DNA of 64,000 nt, taken from NCBI GenBank assembly GCA_019044685.2, contig JAGTXX020000009.1, forward strand, positions 806,001 to 870,000. The letters run 5' to 3'. The first letter of the stretch is position 1; each line of letters opens with the position of its first letter. Of this stretch, positions 53,152-63,741 are shown one piece after another. This DNA is from Nannochloris sp. 'desiccata'. Its lineage: Eukaryota > Chlorophyta > Trebouxiophyceae > Chlorellales > Chlorellaceae. The notes beneath the pieces are model-generated. The model had not been told where the DNA came from. It was given only the letters and a program-made list of their open reading frames with translations, and searched no databases. A program made the position numbers and the translations under genes.

Positions 53152-56100
53152 ATGGTGGGTGCTGAGGCGCCCAGCCTACAGGACTTCTTACGGGCACGTA
53201 ATTATGCTGGCTTGATCAAGAGGCTTGATGGCCAAATAAAAAGCTTAGACGCCAATGATGTTGAAGCAGCTGCTTGCTATAAACTCAACAGAGGCAGCTG
53301 CTACCATCACCTGGGTATCTACCGGAAGGCAGTCAAGGTAAGAAGAGATTGCAAGCAAATCATTGATGTGATCTAGCCAGAAGATAGTTTACTTTATTAA
53401 GTTATGCTTAGCTTCTGCATCCTCGCTGCTGTTATTAATATATTTCAGGATGTCGGGGACGTCATTGAGGCTCAGCCAACAAATGGAGCGGCCTTGCTGC
53501 TCCTTGCCAAGATCTTAGTCGCGATGAAGAACGTCAAGGAAGCAAAAGAGATCTTGCTTCGTCTCTTCACCAACGTGGACAACGGTGCTTCAAATATCAT
53601 TGCAGCTATAGAAGGACAAGACATCCTTGCAGCTCTTGAAAATGAATCCTTAAAACCAGGTGCAAAGATCCCTCTACTTCCTGTATCTGCAGCAGCAACG
53701 CCTGTGGCTTCTCAAAAGCCCCCCGCCATCGCCACAGCAGAGCAGGTACAGAAAAAGGCCGTTGAAGCTGTTAAGTCTCCTCCTGTAGATACATCCGCTA
53801 TTGGCAATAACAGTACTACCACAGCTGCTTCCCCACCTCCTAGCTCAACCATCTCACCAACGGGAGTGACTTCCTCCTCTTCTTCACTTACTGCTCAAAT
53901 CGAACCAATGAACAGGTTATTAGCCGTGACTGACCCTACTTCAGCAGTTCACATAGCAGTAGGTCTCGTAAATGACGGTAAAAATGCAGAAGCTATAGCC
54001 ATGCTTGATCTTTTAATGAACACCCACGGCACTAGCGTTGCCCCTCTTGCTACCAGAGGCACTGCTCGAGCTCTAGAAGGGGATCTTACCGGCGCAATAG
54101 GAGACTTCAATGCAGCTATAACAGAAGCTCCAAATGAAGCTGATTTCTACAAACGTCGTGCACAGGCTCTCGGAGCTTTAGGCAGAGATCAGGAGGCCCT
54201 CGAGGATTTGCTCAAGGCTCGAGAATTTGCTCCAAATGATCTTGGAGCCTCTGAAACGCTCGGAGAAATAGCTCGTATCCACCTTAAACGTCGAGATTAT
54301 CACCGTGCAGAGCTAAATCTCCGTTCTGCATTAGAATTGAACCCTCAAGCAACGACTCTATTACCGCTCCTGGCGTCCTGTCAAGTAAGCCAAGGTGACC
54401 TCGCAGAGGGTGCAGCAATCTACTCTTCTATTATAGAAGCTGGATATAACGAAGTAGATGCCATGATAAACCTAGGTATGGCGTATAAAGAGCTGTGTAA
54501 GGTCGATGAGGCCTCGATCATGCTACGCCGTGCGGCCACTGTTGGTAAAGGTACTACAGCTGAAGTTAACGCTCGTCGTTTAATAGCACAGATGTTGCAA
54601 GGTCTTGGTGACCATCTTGGTGCAGTACGGGAACTTGACGCGGCTCTTAAAGCAGCTCTTAATGAAGGACAACGTGTTGAGCTTCGCTTTCTACGGGGCG
54701 CCTGCTACCACGCTGTTGGCCTTCACAAGCTAGCAATCGAAGACTACGTAACGACACTAGAAGCGAATCCTCAGGGACTTTCTCCTGAAGCAATCTCATT
54801 CATGTGCTTGGCCTTTTACCAGAAAGAAATGGCTCTTTGGGGTAGAGCTCACATCGATGATCCGATAAATTCTCTATGCCTCGATGCGGATTTACACCCA
54901 GAGTTTAAAGAATTGTGGTGCAAAAAGACCCCTCCTGGCCCTGAATTCGTGCACATGTACCGTACAATCATGCAAAATCAAATGCCAAATTGGTCTGTAC
55001 CTCGTTTAAACCCATCTCCTGCCCCTTCTGTATTGAAAGAGTTGATTACCGCAGCTGATGCTCTAGGAGCACAAGTGCAATACCGTCACCAGGGGTTCTT
55101 ACCTAACCGTAGACAGCGTCGTATGGCAGGATTTGCTGCTATTGAATACGCGCAAATGCTTTTTACCGCTGCAAACGCCCGGAAACAAGGTAAACCTCTG
55201 CCATCAATTCCCGACACGGGTTCAAGTTCCTGTGCTCGAGGTCCTTCTGGTATCGGTGGAGGCGGTCGCGGGGTTTCTGGCACTCATTTCCTTGGATGGA
55301 GAGATGCCATGGAACTTTTAGTCAAATGGAGGCAGGTTGCCGAACCCAATGATCAGGTGCTTTGGGTAGATTTACTCACAGAGCGCGAATTTTCATCAGG
55401 TTTTGGCTCACATACACCTATGTTTACCGGTCAAACTAAATGTGTACGGTATTACATGAACTTTGACCGAGCATTAAGCGTAGCAAAACAGGTCGCTTTA
55501 GCACAGGGTAGAGTATACGATGCTGAAAATAAAGCTGTAGAGGTCACAGGGGATAAAGCTGTGGCGCTAGCCCAAGCTACGACGGCTGAAGAATTTTGGT
55601 CAGCTGTGGGAGTGGACAGCTGGGTAGTAGTCCCTGTGCAAAGTACCACACGTAATGGTCATAGTATGGAAGGAACGAGGTTGACAGTGGTGAATTTGGC
55701 ACTACGTCAAGCGACGCAGGCTGCTGCACAAGCTGAGGCAGCAGCAAGTGGTAAGAATTGTGGTGCTCTAGAGGCCGATCAGCACGGAAAGATTGAGAAA
55801 CTGAATATAAATGGCGCTCCCTCTAGTACTACTACCCCAGGAAAGAAGATCCAAGACCCAAAACAGCAACAACAGCTGCAGCACGTAATAACCGATCAAC
55901 AACAACAACATCAACAACAACCTCGTTCTTTTGAATTTAGCATCCGCACCCCCGTTACCCCAACACGATGGGTAGACTACGATGAAGAGCTAACCGGCGT
56001 CTTTGAGACCTTGATACAAGCTTTAGCAGATGGTAATCAACCTGGTATAGCTGATGCAGGGCTTCGATTTGCGTATTACTGGTATAATTTTATGCCCCTA

Positions 56101-56424
56101 GCGCGTGGGTCGGCTTTGTGTGGATATGTCTCTTTGCTTGGTACTTTCCTGGCAGCAGGGATGCCTATTCGTGGGAATATTCCAGCGTCGTATCAAACTG
56201 ATTGGGAGGCAATATTAGAAAGTAGCCCCGAAGGGTTTATTACCTCTGTAGGGAGCTGGTTATTACCTCCTGAGCTTCGAGAAAATAATAGAGGCAGGGT
56301 GGGTGAAGAGCAACTACCCTGGCCGTGTGCATCTGCAAGTGAGCTTCCTCAAGTGAAGGAGGTATTGGCGACAATGAGGGAGAGATTGGAAGCTCTGAAT
56401 GGGCTTGATGGCCCTAACATATAG
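53152..56424 (+). CDS. TPR protein of the SRFR1/TTC13 family
   Basis: Exons 53152-53337 and 53449-56424 join in phase 0 to give 1053 residues. TPR units are at the N-terminus (about 1-75) and, after a Ser/Thr/Pro-rich linker, from about 190 to 440. Family-specific blocks follow: WRDAMELLVKWRQVAEPND, FSSGFGSHTPMFTGQTK, then SMEGTRLTVV and FEFSIRTPVTPTRW. These occur in the same order in plant SRFR1 (a negative regulator of immune signalling and partner of transcription regulators) and animal TTC13. It is longer than the family typical, with a Gln-rich run near 860-890. The function in algae is unknown. Confidence 0.85.
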
Positions 56425-56878
56425 ATACTGTGATACTAAGCCAATTCTTTCTTTTCCTTTCCAACGGGGGTGCTTTAGATTTTTTTAATTTTGAAAATAA
56501 AAATGGTTGGTGGTTAAAAAAGCCTTCTCTTTGCTTTCATTGCATTGCAATTTTCTTTCAAGTTTCTAAACAGTTTATTTTTGTACTAGCTATTCGGTTT
56601 AAACAGCTCGAATAAGAAAAGACGAGGTGCCAGCATGCTAGGTTATCCCTTGTTATTGTTGAGCTCAACTCGTTACTAATGAGTTTACCCTTATCAGACT
56701 GAGTCAGCCCTCCCTAAAATCCCTTAAGCCCTAGTACACTCCGCATATTATATTTCTTGATATTTTCAATCAAGGAGGCAGCGCAGGCTACAGATTGTGT
56801 CTGATCTGCATCTACCTGGCAAACCTTTGATTAGCTACTAGATTGCCGCTAGCGGTCAGCGTTGACCTAGAACTCAAC
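56425..56878. other. Intergenic stretch before the formamidase gene
   Basis: 454 bases between two plus-strand genes; the promoter and 5' leader of the formamidase gene are expected in the right half. A short AGCTC and CCGCTAGCGG-type inverted pair is near 56846-56860. No gene seen. Confidence 0.35.
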
Positions 56879-58717
56879 ATGAGTGTCAAACTGTCTCTCG
56901 CTCTCCTGGCTATCTGCCTCGGGCAAGCTCTTTCCCAGTAAGTTCACATTGAAATACTTGAAGTTGAATGCCTTACGGTAGCCCAGTGCTTGGTTGGCTT
57001 GTCATTTGCCCTATGTGCCTTATGGGTTCATTCATAAATTAAAGGTCAAGCAAACGTACGGTTTAAGCCTTGCAGTACTATATTTAAATACACCCATTGC
57101 AATCAACATCGTATTAGGCCGTTATCGTTACGTCGTGCGAATGGTTGACCTAGAGATCCTAACATCCAACTCGCTCTTATTTTCTGCAGGGACATTGCCG
57201 TCCCCTCCCAGTGTGCTACTATCGCTGAAGGATCTGAGCTAACCTTGACTGCCAACTCTTCCTCCGTTCATTGGGGTTATGTTTACAACGGTCTTGAACC
57301 AAACTTGATCGCATCCTCAGGCGACATTATCAACATCGAGATGATTACCCACCACGCAGGCGATGATATCGCTAAAATGGTTACTGGAGACCCTGGCGTA
57401 GAAGATATCTATAAATGGGCCCCTACTGGACAAAATGTGTACATGCGTGGCAAGTCTGGCTCCGGTGACGGCGTCCACATTTTGACTGGTCCAGTCTACG
57501 TGTGCGGCGCTGAACCTGGTGATGTCCTTCAAATTGACGTCCTCGATCTCAAACCTCGTGCGAATCCTTCCACTGGTAAGACGTATGGCTCTAACGCAGC
57601 AGCATGGTGGGGATACCAGTTCCGAGCGGGTTTCCTTGATGGCGACGAGCGTGAAGTTATCACTATTTATGAAGTTGTAGATGAAGATGGCTCATGCTAT
57701 GCTGTCCCTGATTACCAATTCCGTTTCTCTGGTGGTGATACTGGCTACCCTGGTCCTACTACTCCTTGCGTCACCGCCAACGGCTCCGTTCCTGAAGCGT
57801 ACCCTGGTTTCAATTTTGAGTGGAGCAATGCAGCTGAGATTTATTCTGGCACCAATGTGCAGTGTGTTAATGATACTCAAACCTGGGCTCGCTATGATTA
57901 CCCTGGTATCATTACCACCCATCCCACTGGAACTGAAGATGATTCAATCAAAGGAAAGTTCAAAATTCCTTGCAATTTCCACGTTGGAAACATCGGCTTG
58001 GCGCCCAAATACAACACCACGGTTGACTCCGTACCTCCATTGGTCACTGGAGGTAACATGGATAACCGTCGTATTGGCATTGGATCCACTCTTTTCCTCC
58101 CTGTGGAAGTCGCTGGCGCGTTCTTCTCTGCTGGCGACGCCCACACAGCTCAAGGCGACTCTGAACTTGATGGCACTGGTATCGAGACTTCCATCAACGG
58201 GAAATTTAAAATCACATTACACAAAGCTGATGCTTTGCCTCTTGTTGTAGATGGTCTTAAACAACCTTTGATTGAGACTGCCGACCATTGGGTCGTCCAA
58301 GGGTATACATATGCTGATTATTTGAATGAATTACCCGACCCTATGAGCACGATTTACAGTGAAAGCTCCATTGACAAAGCGATGACTGTTGCTTACAACA
58401 ACACTCGTGATTGGATGATGAAGACCTTGGATATGACTGAGGACATGGTTATTACCGCAATCACCGTTGGTGTTGACTTTGGTGTCACCCAGGTTGTCGA
58501 TGGTAATTGGGGTGTTCATGCTGTGGTGCCCAAGAAGCCTTTTGGGTTGCCAACCGTTGGAGCGACCACCAAATCTGCTGATACCTCTGCTCCCACTGCT
58601 TCAGCTGACGGGGCCTCTGCTCCCGCCGCCAACAGTGGTGCTGGTAAGATTATTACTACTGGTTTTGGTGGTGTAATCGGTGCTTTGATGATGTTTGGCG
58701 CCTTCTTGATGGCTTAA
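56879..58717 (+). CDS. Secreted, GPI-anchor-like acetamidase/formamidase
   Basis: Exons 56879-56937 and 57190-58717 join in phase 2 (CA|G) to give 528 residues. The first exon encodes the signal peptide (MSVKLSLALLAICLGQALSQ). The FmdA/AmdA family domain follows with SVHWGYVYNG, ITHHAGDDIAKMVTGDPGVE, GDGVHILTGPVYVCGAEPGD and the conserved FSAGDAHTAQGDSE motif that holds metal-binding residues. After the domain comes a Ser/Thr/Ala/Pro-rich stalk (about 455-500) and a C-terminal hydrophobic tail, as in a GPI-anchored protein. It releases ammonia and an acid from short amides; an extracellular location suggests nitrogen scavenging. The anchor is inferred from sequence only. Confidence 0.85.
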
Positions 58718-59502
58718 TTTTAAGAGACTTTGTTTTTTCCGCTGTCTAAGGCAATGTCTTTTCTTTCTTTTGTATATATTTGAAATAAAACTATCGTCTG
58801 ATGTCTGTTTTGATTGATTGCTCGTAAAGGAAGGAACTCTCTAATAGTTATTCCTTTTTAAATGATGTATTATTTTCTAAATTTTCTTCTTCTTCTACAG
58901 CTTGCTAGTACAAGCCTTTCCTCTCTCGAAATATGGAACCTCCTCTTTCTTCCTGCCGTCGGCAATATAGAGAGTTTACCTTTCAAGAGATGTATTTCTT
59001 GTATCAGTCGCTGCTTACCTTTCCTTCGTAATCTTTATGTAATTTTTATTATTAATGAAAAGTTAGCTATGCAGTTCCTGTTAACTGGGATTTCTATGAG
59101 ATAGCTCACCGCCTTCAAATGTTGTGGCAACGGCTGCCAGGTGGAGGCCTAGGTCAAGCGTATATAGCAGCTCATTTTGGAAATCAAAGCATACCTTTTT
59201 GTTTTTGGTATTTAAATTGTGTCTTAATTGTATCTTAGTGCTGTGTATATCATCCTAGGGATATAGTATCATATGATTTATACCGAGATCAAGTAAGGAA
59301 CATTATCGGAGAAATGAGTTTCGCTTCATCAGACCAGATGAGCCCACTGCGGTCATACCCGCTACCACCATCCGGAGATAATAGGAAAATGACGAGGTAG
59401 GGTTTGGGAGCAGTTCACTTGGGGCCCTTACCAGGATGCATTGATTTAGAAATGCAATCCAAATTTGTTTCCCCAATACCCTCATAAAACTTATATTTCT
59501 CC
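58718..59502. other. Intergenic stretch without a supported gene
   Basis: 785 bases between plus-strand genes, AT-rich and with pyrimidine-rich patches near 58875-58925. Frames of up to 80 residues are AT-rich and lack domains. The last 150 bases or so should be the leader of the following gene. Confidence 0.4.
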
Positions 59503-60618
59503 ATGAACAGGCCAAACACTCGTAATAATACTGCATCTGATAATGCGATTGAACACAAGGGCGTCGGTATCACTTTTGGAATGTTCACTCTCAGTCCGGT
59601 GAGATCATCAGGGGCCGGTGGCCCCTCTGCCGCCAGCCGCCACCATGAAACTTCAGGCGAACTTTCGATTATGCGACTTCGTGAAGAACTTGGATTTGAA
59701 GTTTTGGAACGAATAGAAGATACAGGAGAGGCTGTAGATGATGCGTTTTTGTTAAAATGGTTGCATGCTCGAGGCCCCGACATTGTGGCTGATGCGATTC
59801 GACAACATGCAGCATGGCGAGAAGCGTTCGTGGGACGTAACCGTCTTGGCGTCAATCTCGATTCTATCTCTGATGAATTAGCTGCCGAAAAGATATTCTT
59901 ACAAGGTTTAGACCATCACGGGTGTTCTGTTTTACTGTTTGTAATCTCACGACACTTTTCTGGAGTAGCCGCCGCTGAAACTACAAATCGCCTTCTTACC
60001 TTTGCCATAGACAACGCATGTGCTGCTGCAGATTTGCATCTTAATAGGGAGCGGAAAGTATGTTGTATTTTCGATATGTCTGGCGTCCGTATTAGTAGAA
60101 ATGTAGACATCAATTTTCTTCGAGGCGTCTTTGATTTGCTACAAACACACTACCCCGAAACTTTGAGTAGATTGTACTTTATAGACGCTCCATTACTGTT
60201 TTTAGGCGTGTGGAAGTGCGTGACGCCGTTTCTGCAGCCGGCAACCAAGTCTAAAATAGTATTCTTATCTGGAGCGGCAGGGCGACGGCATTTGGCAGAC
60301 GCTGTTGGTCCTAGTATATTGCCTCCTGATTTGAATGGGACTGGTCAATTTCTTCCCGTAGATGCAGCTGCTACTCTTCTACGTCGTGGAAAAGGGATCC
60401 CAAGAGCAGCGGGGGAGAGTTCGCCTGTAGAGGAAGAAGTTGCCGCAGCTGCTGGACCTTTCCAAAAACTTGCCCAGTTACTATTCTTGGGTAGTAGAAA
60501 TTATGGTAATACGACAGAAAAAAAGCATATCCTTGCTCGGTTAGTGCTCGTTATTCTTTTTATTCTGCAAATTTTCTTTCTGTTTAATAAAGCGCTTGCG
60601 ATAGCGCTCCCTTGTTGA
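59503..60618 (+). CDS. CRAL-TRIO/Sec14-like protein with C-terminal anchor
   Basis: An intronless frame of 371 residues. A CRAL-TRIO-N-like helix part (DDAFLLKWLHARGPDIVADAI, then RQHAAWREAF) is followed by the lipid-binding domain: LFVISRHFSG, KVCCIFDMSGVRISRNV, FDLLQTHYPETLSRLYFIDAP and KSKIVFLSG. It ends with a membrane anchor (LVLVILFILQIFFLFNKALA), about 350-370. In Sec14 proteins the pocket takes a phospholipid or similar ligand; the tail here would fix it to a membrane. Start chosen at the Met at 59503. The anchor sits at the opposite end from the one in the gene at 17733-18945. Confidence 0.8.
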   Translation: MNRPNTRNNTASDNAIEHKGVGITFGMFTLSPVRSSGAGGPSAASRHHETSGELSIMRLREELGFEVLERIEDTGEAVDDAFLLKWLHARGPDIVADAIRQHAAWREAFVGRNRLGVNLDSISDELAAEKIFLQGLDHHGCSVLLFVISRHFSGVAAAETTNRLLTFAIDNACAAADLHLNRERKVCCIFDMSGVRISRNVDINFLRGVFDLLQTHYPETLSRLYFIDAPLLFLGVWKCVTPFLQPATKSKIVFLSGAAGRRHLADAVGPSILPPDLNGTGQFLPVDAAATLLRRGKGIPRAAGESSPVEEEVAAAAGPFQKLAQLLFLGSRNYGNTTEKKHILARLVLVILFILQIFFLFNKALAIALPC

Positions 60619-60793
60619 CAATTTTCTTCTCTTCTCAATTTTTCAATTTTCAACTTTCTGAAACTGTATACTAACATACAGACTGTTTTGCTAACTCGTA
60701 CTGCTCTTACATGTAAATTAATAGAAACAGGAAGCTCAAAACAACTAAAACTTAACTCACAAAAGGGGGTTTACAACTAAAAATCGCTAGTTC

Positions 60794-61489
60794 TTAACGC
60801 TGCATCAACGCGGATTCCCACCCTGCCGTTCTAAAAATACTTTCAATTTGCCTTCTATTTGCTAAATCAACCCTTTCATATCTAGTATCCAGTACATATA
60901 CCCCTTTGGACCGTTTCCCATTACTATTTCCACCTTTCTCTGCCTCTAAAATCATTCTTGAAGGCTTAGAAGGATCAACTTTTGCTGCATACTTTGTGCC
61001 GTATTGGCCTATTACCAAGACCGCCACAACTCTTCCTGTGCTCTTATCAAGGATAGCAGAGACAGGGGATGGAGCAGAGGGCACTCCAATTTGACTGGCG
61101 ACATACGCAAGCTGCTTCTCATCTTGTGCGCCAGGGCCTGAGGCTGAGAAACCTGAAATCATTCCGAAGGCCACTGCACTTGAAATCATCACGCCCAAGA
61201 TAGCGTCGCGGCGGGAAGTCGCTGCAGGGAATGGAGGCGGTGGTGGAGGGGGAGGAGGAGGAGGAGGAGGAGGACTACGGCTTGGTGGGGAAAAAGGGAC
61301 AGGTAAGTTGCGTTGAGTATCTACATTATTGTTGGTGTCGCCACGATAGGATGCCGATGGTGGTGATGATAAGAAATGTCTTTTGTTGGGTTTGCGCTGA
61401 GCGAGTTTCGGAGCAAGGGTGGGTGAGATGTTTATTGAGAGTAGCTTTGAAAGTTGTCCTTGATGCCTAGGTAATAATTGGGACGACAT
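60794..61489 (-). CDS. Probable thylakoid-lumen protein with poly-Pro linker and twin-arginine signal
   Basis: An intronless frame of 231 residues. The N-terminal about 65 residues are Ser/Arg/Asn-rich, as in a plastid transit peptide. A run of 14 prolines and a short Phe/Pro/Ala part follow. Then comes the twin-arginine signal SRRDAILGVMISSAVAFGMI, which fits the Tat path into the thylakoid lumen, with a cleavable-looking SASGPGAQ. The mature part, about 125 residues, has VSAILDKSTGRVVAVLVIG and a charged C-terminal half; no family was recognised. The poly-Pro run is matched by a GGT/GGA repeat on the plus strand (about 61235-61275). Confidence 0.6.
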   Translation of the reverse strand: MSSQLLPRHQGQLSKLLSINISPTLAPKLAQRKPNKRHFLSSPPSASYRGDTNNNVDTQRNLPVPFSPPSRSPPPPPPPPPPPPPPFPAATSRRDAILGVMISSAVAFGMISGFSASGPGAQDEKQLAYVASQIGVPSAPSPVSAILDKSTGRVVAVLVIGQYGTKYAAKVDPSKPSRMILEAEKGGNSNGKRSKGVYVLDTRYERVDLANRRQIESIFRTAGWESALMQR

Positions 61490-61766
61490 GATGATATTAA
61501 TTGAGTTTTCAAAATGCGGCGTAAAAAGTCTAGGCTAGGTTGACCTACTCGGAGATACTTAGTTTTATTTATCTACTCAAAATTAGTTAAAATGCAGAAT
61601 GTGATATTGCAGGAGTTAGAGGGGATGCTTTTGATGCATTGAGGCAGGCCTGTCGTGCGGGCGGTGGCAGCGAATTGGGGCTTGTTAAATCTAATAATGG
61701 AGCACAGCTATTTGGATCTGAAAGATGCTCTAATGCTTAATAATAACATAAATCACTGCATGCATG
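61490..61766. other. Intergenic with an orphan coding-like exon
   Basis: From an acceptor-like TGATATTGCAG, the plus strand 61613-61740 reads VRGDAFDALRQACRAGGGSE on to a TAA, with good codon-like composition. No upstream partner exon was found, so it may be the last exon of a lost gene. The rest shows nothing. Confidence 0.3.
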
Positions 61767-62228
61767 CTATCTTATTTTTTTCACTCCAATGAAGCAACTT
61801 ATTTTAGCCCCACATAATGTCTGCCCCAGCGGTCCGCCCAGTTGGCGCAAAACTTTGGTACAAAGTGAGGTGTTCATTTCTCCTGATGGCAGGTTTTCGT
61901 ATGCGAAGAGGCAGTAGATGGATTTTAAGAATAGCGCGATACTTTCATTTAAAAAGACGATGGCCTCTTGTCGCCAATTGGCTAGGCTGACGGCAACGGA
62001 TCCGGAGATATTAACTTTCGGATGCATGCCGATAAGTCCTGGTAAGAAAGAGGAGTTTTCTTCCTTTTGGCTAATGAATTGGGTAATTCTGTGAGTGTGG
62101 GTTCTTAAATCAAATGAAACGGGCTTATTAAAAAAAGCGATCCTGAATCGAAGGGGGGCGGAAAGGCCGTCGTTTGTGCCGCTGGCGGTGGTGCACAGAA
62201 TGAATAAAATGTAAAATAGACATTGCAT
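61767..62228 (-). CDS. Hypothetical secreted or membrane protein, 153 residues
   Basis: The frame starts with a signal peptide (MQCLFYILFILCTTASGT). The mature part has Asn-linked glycosylation-like sites (NSS, NIS, NES and NTS), a hydrophobic stretch near residues 90-112 and Cys residues near the end. It lacks a recognisable domain. Length and composition are plausible but there is no second line of support. Confidence 0.35.
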   Translation of the reverse strand: MQCLFYILFILCTTASGTNDGLSAPLRFRIAFFNKPVSFDLRTHTHRITQFISQKEENSSFLPGLIGMHPKVNISGSVAVSLANWRQEAIVFLNESIALFLKSIYCLFAYENLPSGEMNTSLCTKVLRQLGGPLGQTLCGAKISCFIGVKKIR

Positions 62229-62876
62229 TAAGCATAATTTGATATTTTAATGACTTGTATTCGGGATAATGCTCGCTATTAAAGTTCTTCTACTCGTTGA
62301 AATGTTTGTAAGTAGGTATACTGTCCAAGCGCTTGCCGGCTTCTTATTGACCAAGCAAAATGAGGAAGGTTCCCAATTTTCAGAAATGAAACGAAAACCC
62401 CAGCCCATTTTTCAATTTTCTAAAAAAAAGATGCTGCAACGCTCAACATCGGTATATATATATATATATATATTGTCTTATCAAATACAAACTGATCCGC
62501 ATCTGCCGTTTCTTTGCCGACTGTAACAAGGTGATCCCTTTTGTGCAAGCTCAATGTCCCTTGACCTTATTTTAAATTCTCTGCTATGCTTTTATGTCAG
62601 CGCCCACCATGCTCGATTTCTGAACATTATTGAATAGTATGAACTTGATAGACTCGTCTGAGCAGCACGGAGCGCTATTCCTGCAGCCCCCATGCCCCAA
62701 GATTCACTTGGATTTCAGCCGAGAAAACAGTTTCTCATCTTGTGTGATCCCAGGGCAGCTATGATCCATTCTTTTACCACTTTAGGCCTTCTGACTAACC
62801 TTAGTATCTTGTTTTTATTATTACTCGTGCAGAAAATGAGAGCTGCTATCTTTTTTGGTGTGTGTTGTGCATCCAG
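62229..62876. other. Gap with a TA microsatellite and the likely leader of the phospholipase gene
   Basis: A run of TA dinucleotides lies at about 62453-62474. Right of 62640 should be the promoter and first exon of the phospholipase A2 gene; a frame beginning MIHSFTTLGLLTNL at 62761 looks like a signal peptide but its phase does not match the coding exons with a normal intron. No other gene seen. Confidence 0.4.
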
Positions 62877-63483
62877 GGGGTGGCGCTCGGTCGCAAATTT
62901 AGCGGCAACGTTACCCGGTCTTCAAACAGCACTCGTGAGGCAGCATCCAAGCAATATGTTGGACTCAAGTATGGTAGGAGATAAATATGTGGTGTCGAAA
63001 ATACCAATTGTATAGATGTTACTGGTAAATCAAACCTCCCTTAAAGAAAAGTAAATTTTTTGAATTATTTCTTTAACAACGGATGCCCCTTCTAATTTTT
63101 GCAGGGAGATATTGCGGACCAGGAAATTTTCAGAAAAAGTATAACCCCATAAACAGAATGGATAGATGCTGCCGCACTCATGATTACTGCACTAATGGAA
63201 ACTGCTCCTCGCACCCGAATCAGTGCGGATGCGACGATGCCTTTTGGTCGTAAGTTTCAAGGCAACGTTGCCTTGTTAACAATCAAATTAAATACCTGCT
63301 TACAATATTTCATAAAAGAATTCTATCATTCTATTATGCACCGCACTAAATGCATATTTTAATTAATAACGCAGGTGTACTGCTGCCGTCGCGAGATGGT
63401 GCGGTTTAGGTTGGGGTAAAATGTGTAGATATGCCCGTCAAGCCGTCTTCTATGCTGCAGCTGCTACTGCCTGCTCTTGCTAA
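62877..63483 (+). CDS. Secretory phospholipase A2, multi-exon, first exon unresolved
   Basis: Exons 62877-62973, 63105-63249 and 63375-63483 join in phase (1, then 2) and end in TAA. The spliced product contains the calcium loop as YGRYCGPG and the active-site motif DRCCRTHDYC with His and Asp, and further Cys-rich segments in the HPNQCGCDDAFW and MCRYARQAV blocks. This order defines secreted PLA2 enzymes, which hydrolyse the sn-2 ester of phospholipids and depend on calcium. The mature length is about 115 residues. A signal peptide is expected upstream but its exon could not be placed in phase. It is a lipid enzyme of the wider family, not a venom-type gene. Confidence 0.82.
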
Positions 63484-63690
63484 GTCTATACCCTAACTTG
63501 CACCCTACCACCAAGATTTGTGACGTTTCTGTCTATTATATGAAAAATATCCACGTATCGATTTATCTACTCTGCCGGGCGTTGTATATATCCTTTCTAC
63601 TAAACAAATAAATGGTCCAGCCGGCACATAGAGCCGACCCGCCTGGAGATTATATGTGATTTTCCTGGTTCTGCATGTAAATGTAAATGT

Positions 63691-63708
63691 ATATATATAT
63701 ATATATAT
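63691..63708. repeat. AT dinucleotide microsatellite
   Basis: A short uninterrupted run of AT units following a TGTAAATGTAAATGT stretch. Simple repeat with no other feature. Confidence 0.9.
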
Positions 63709-63741
63709 TTAAAACAAGGCTATTAAGTTCAGAGCATTCAA

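Noticed and set aside
62877..63483. Venom-type toxin for the phospholipase A2
   Set aside because: Secreted PLA2 enzymes are widespread in plants, algae and fungi; nothing indicates a toxin role.
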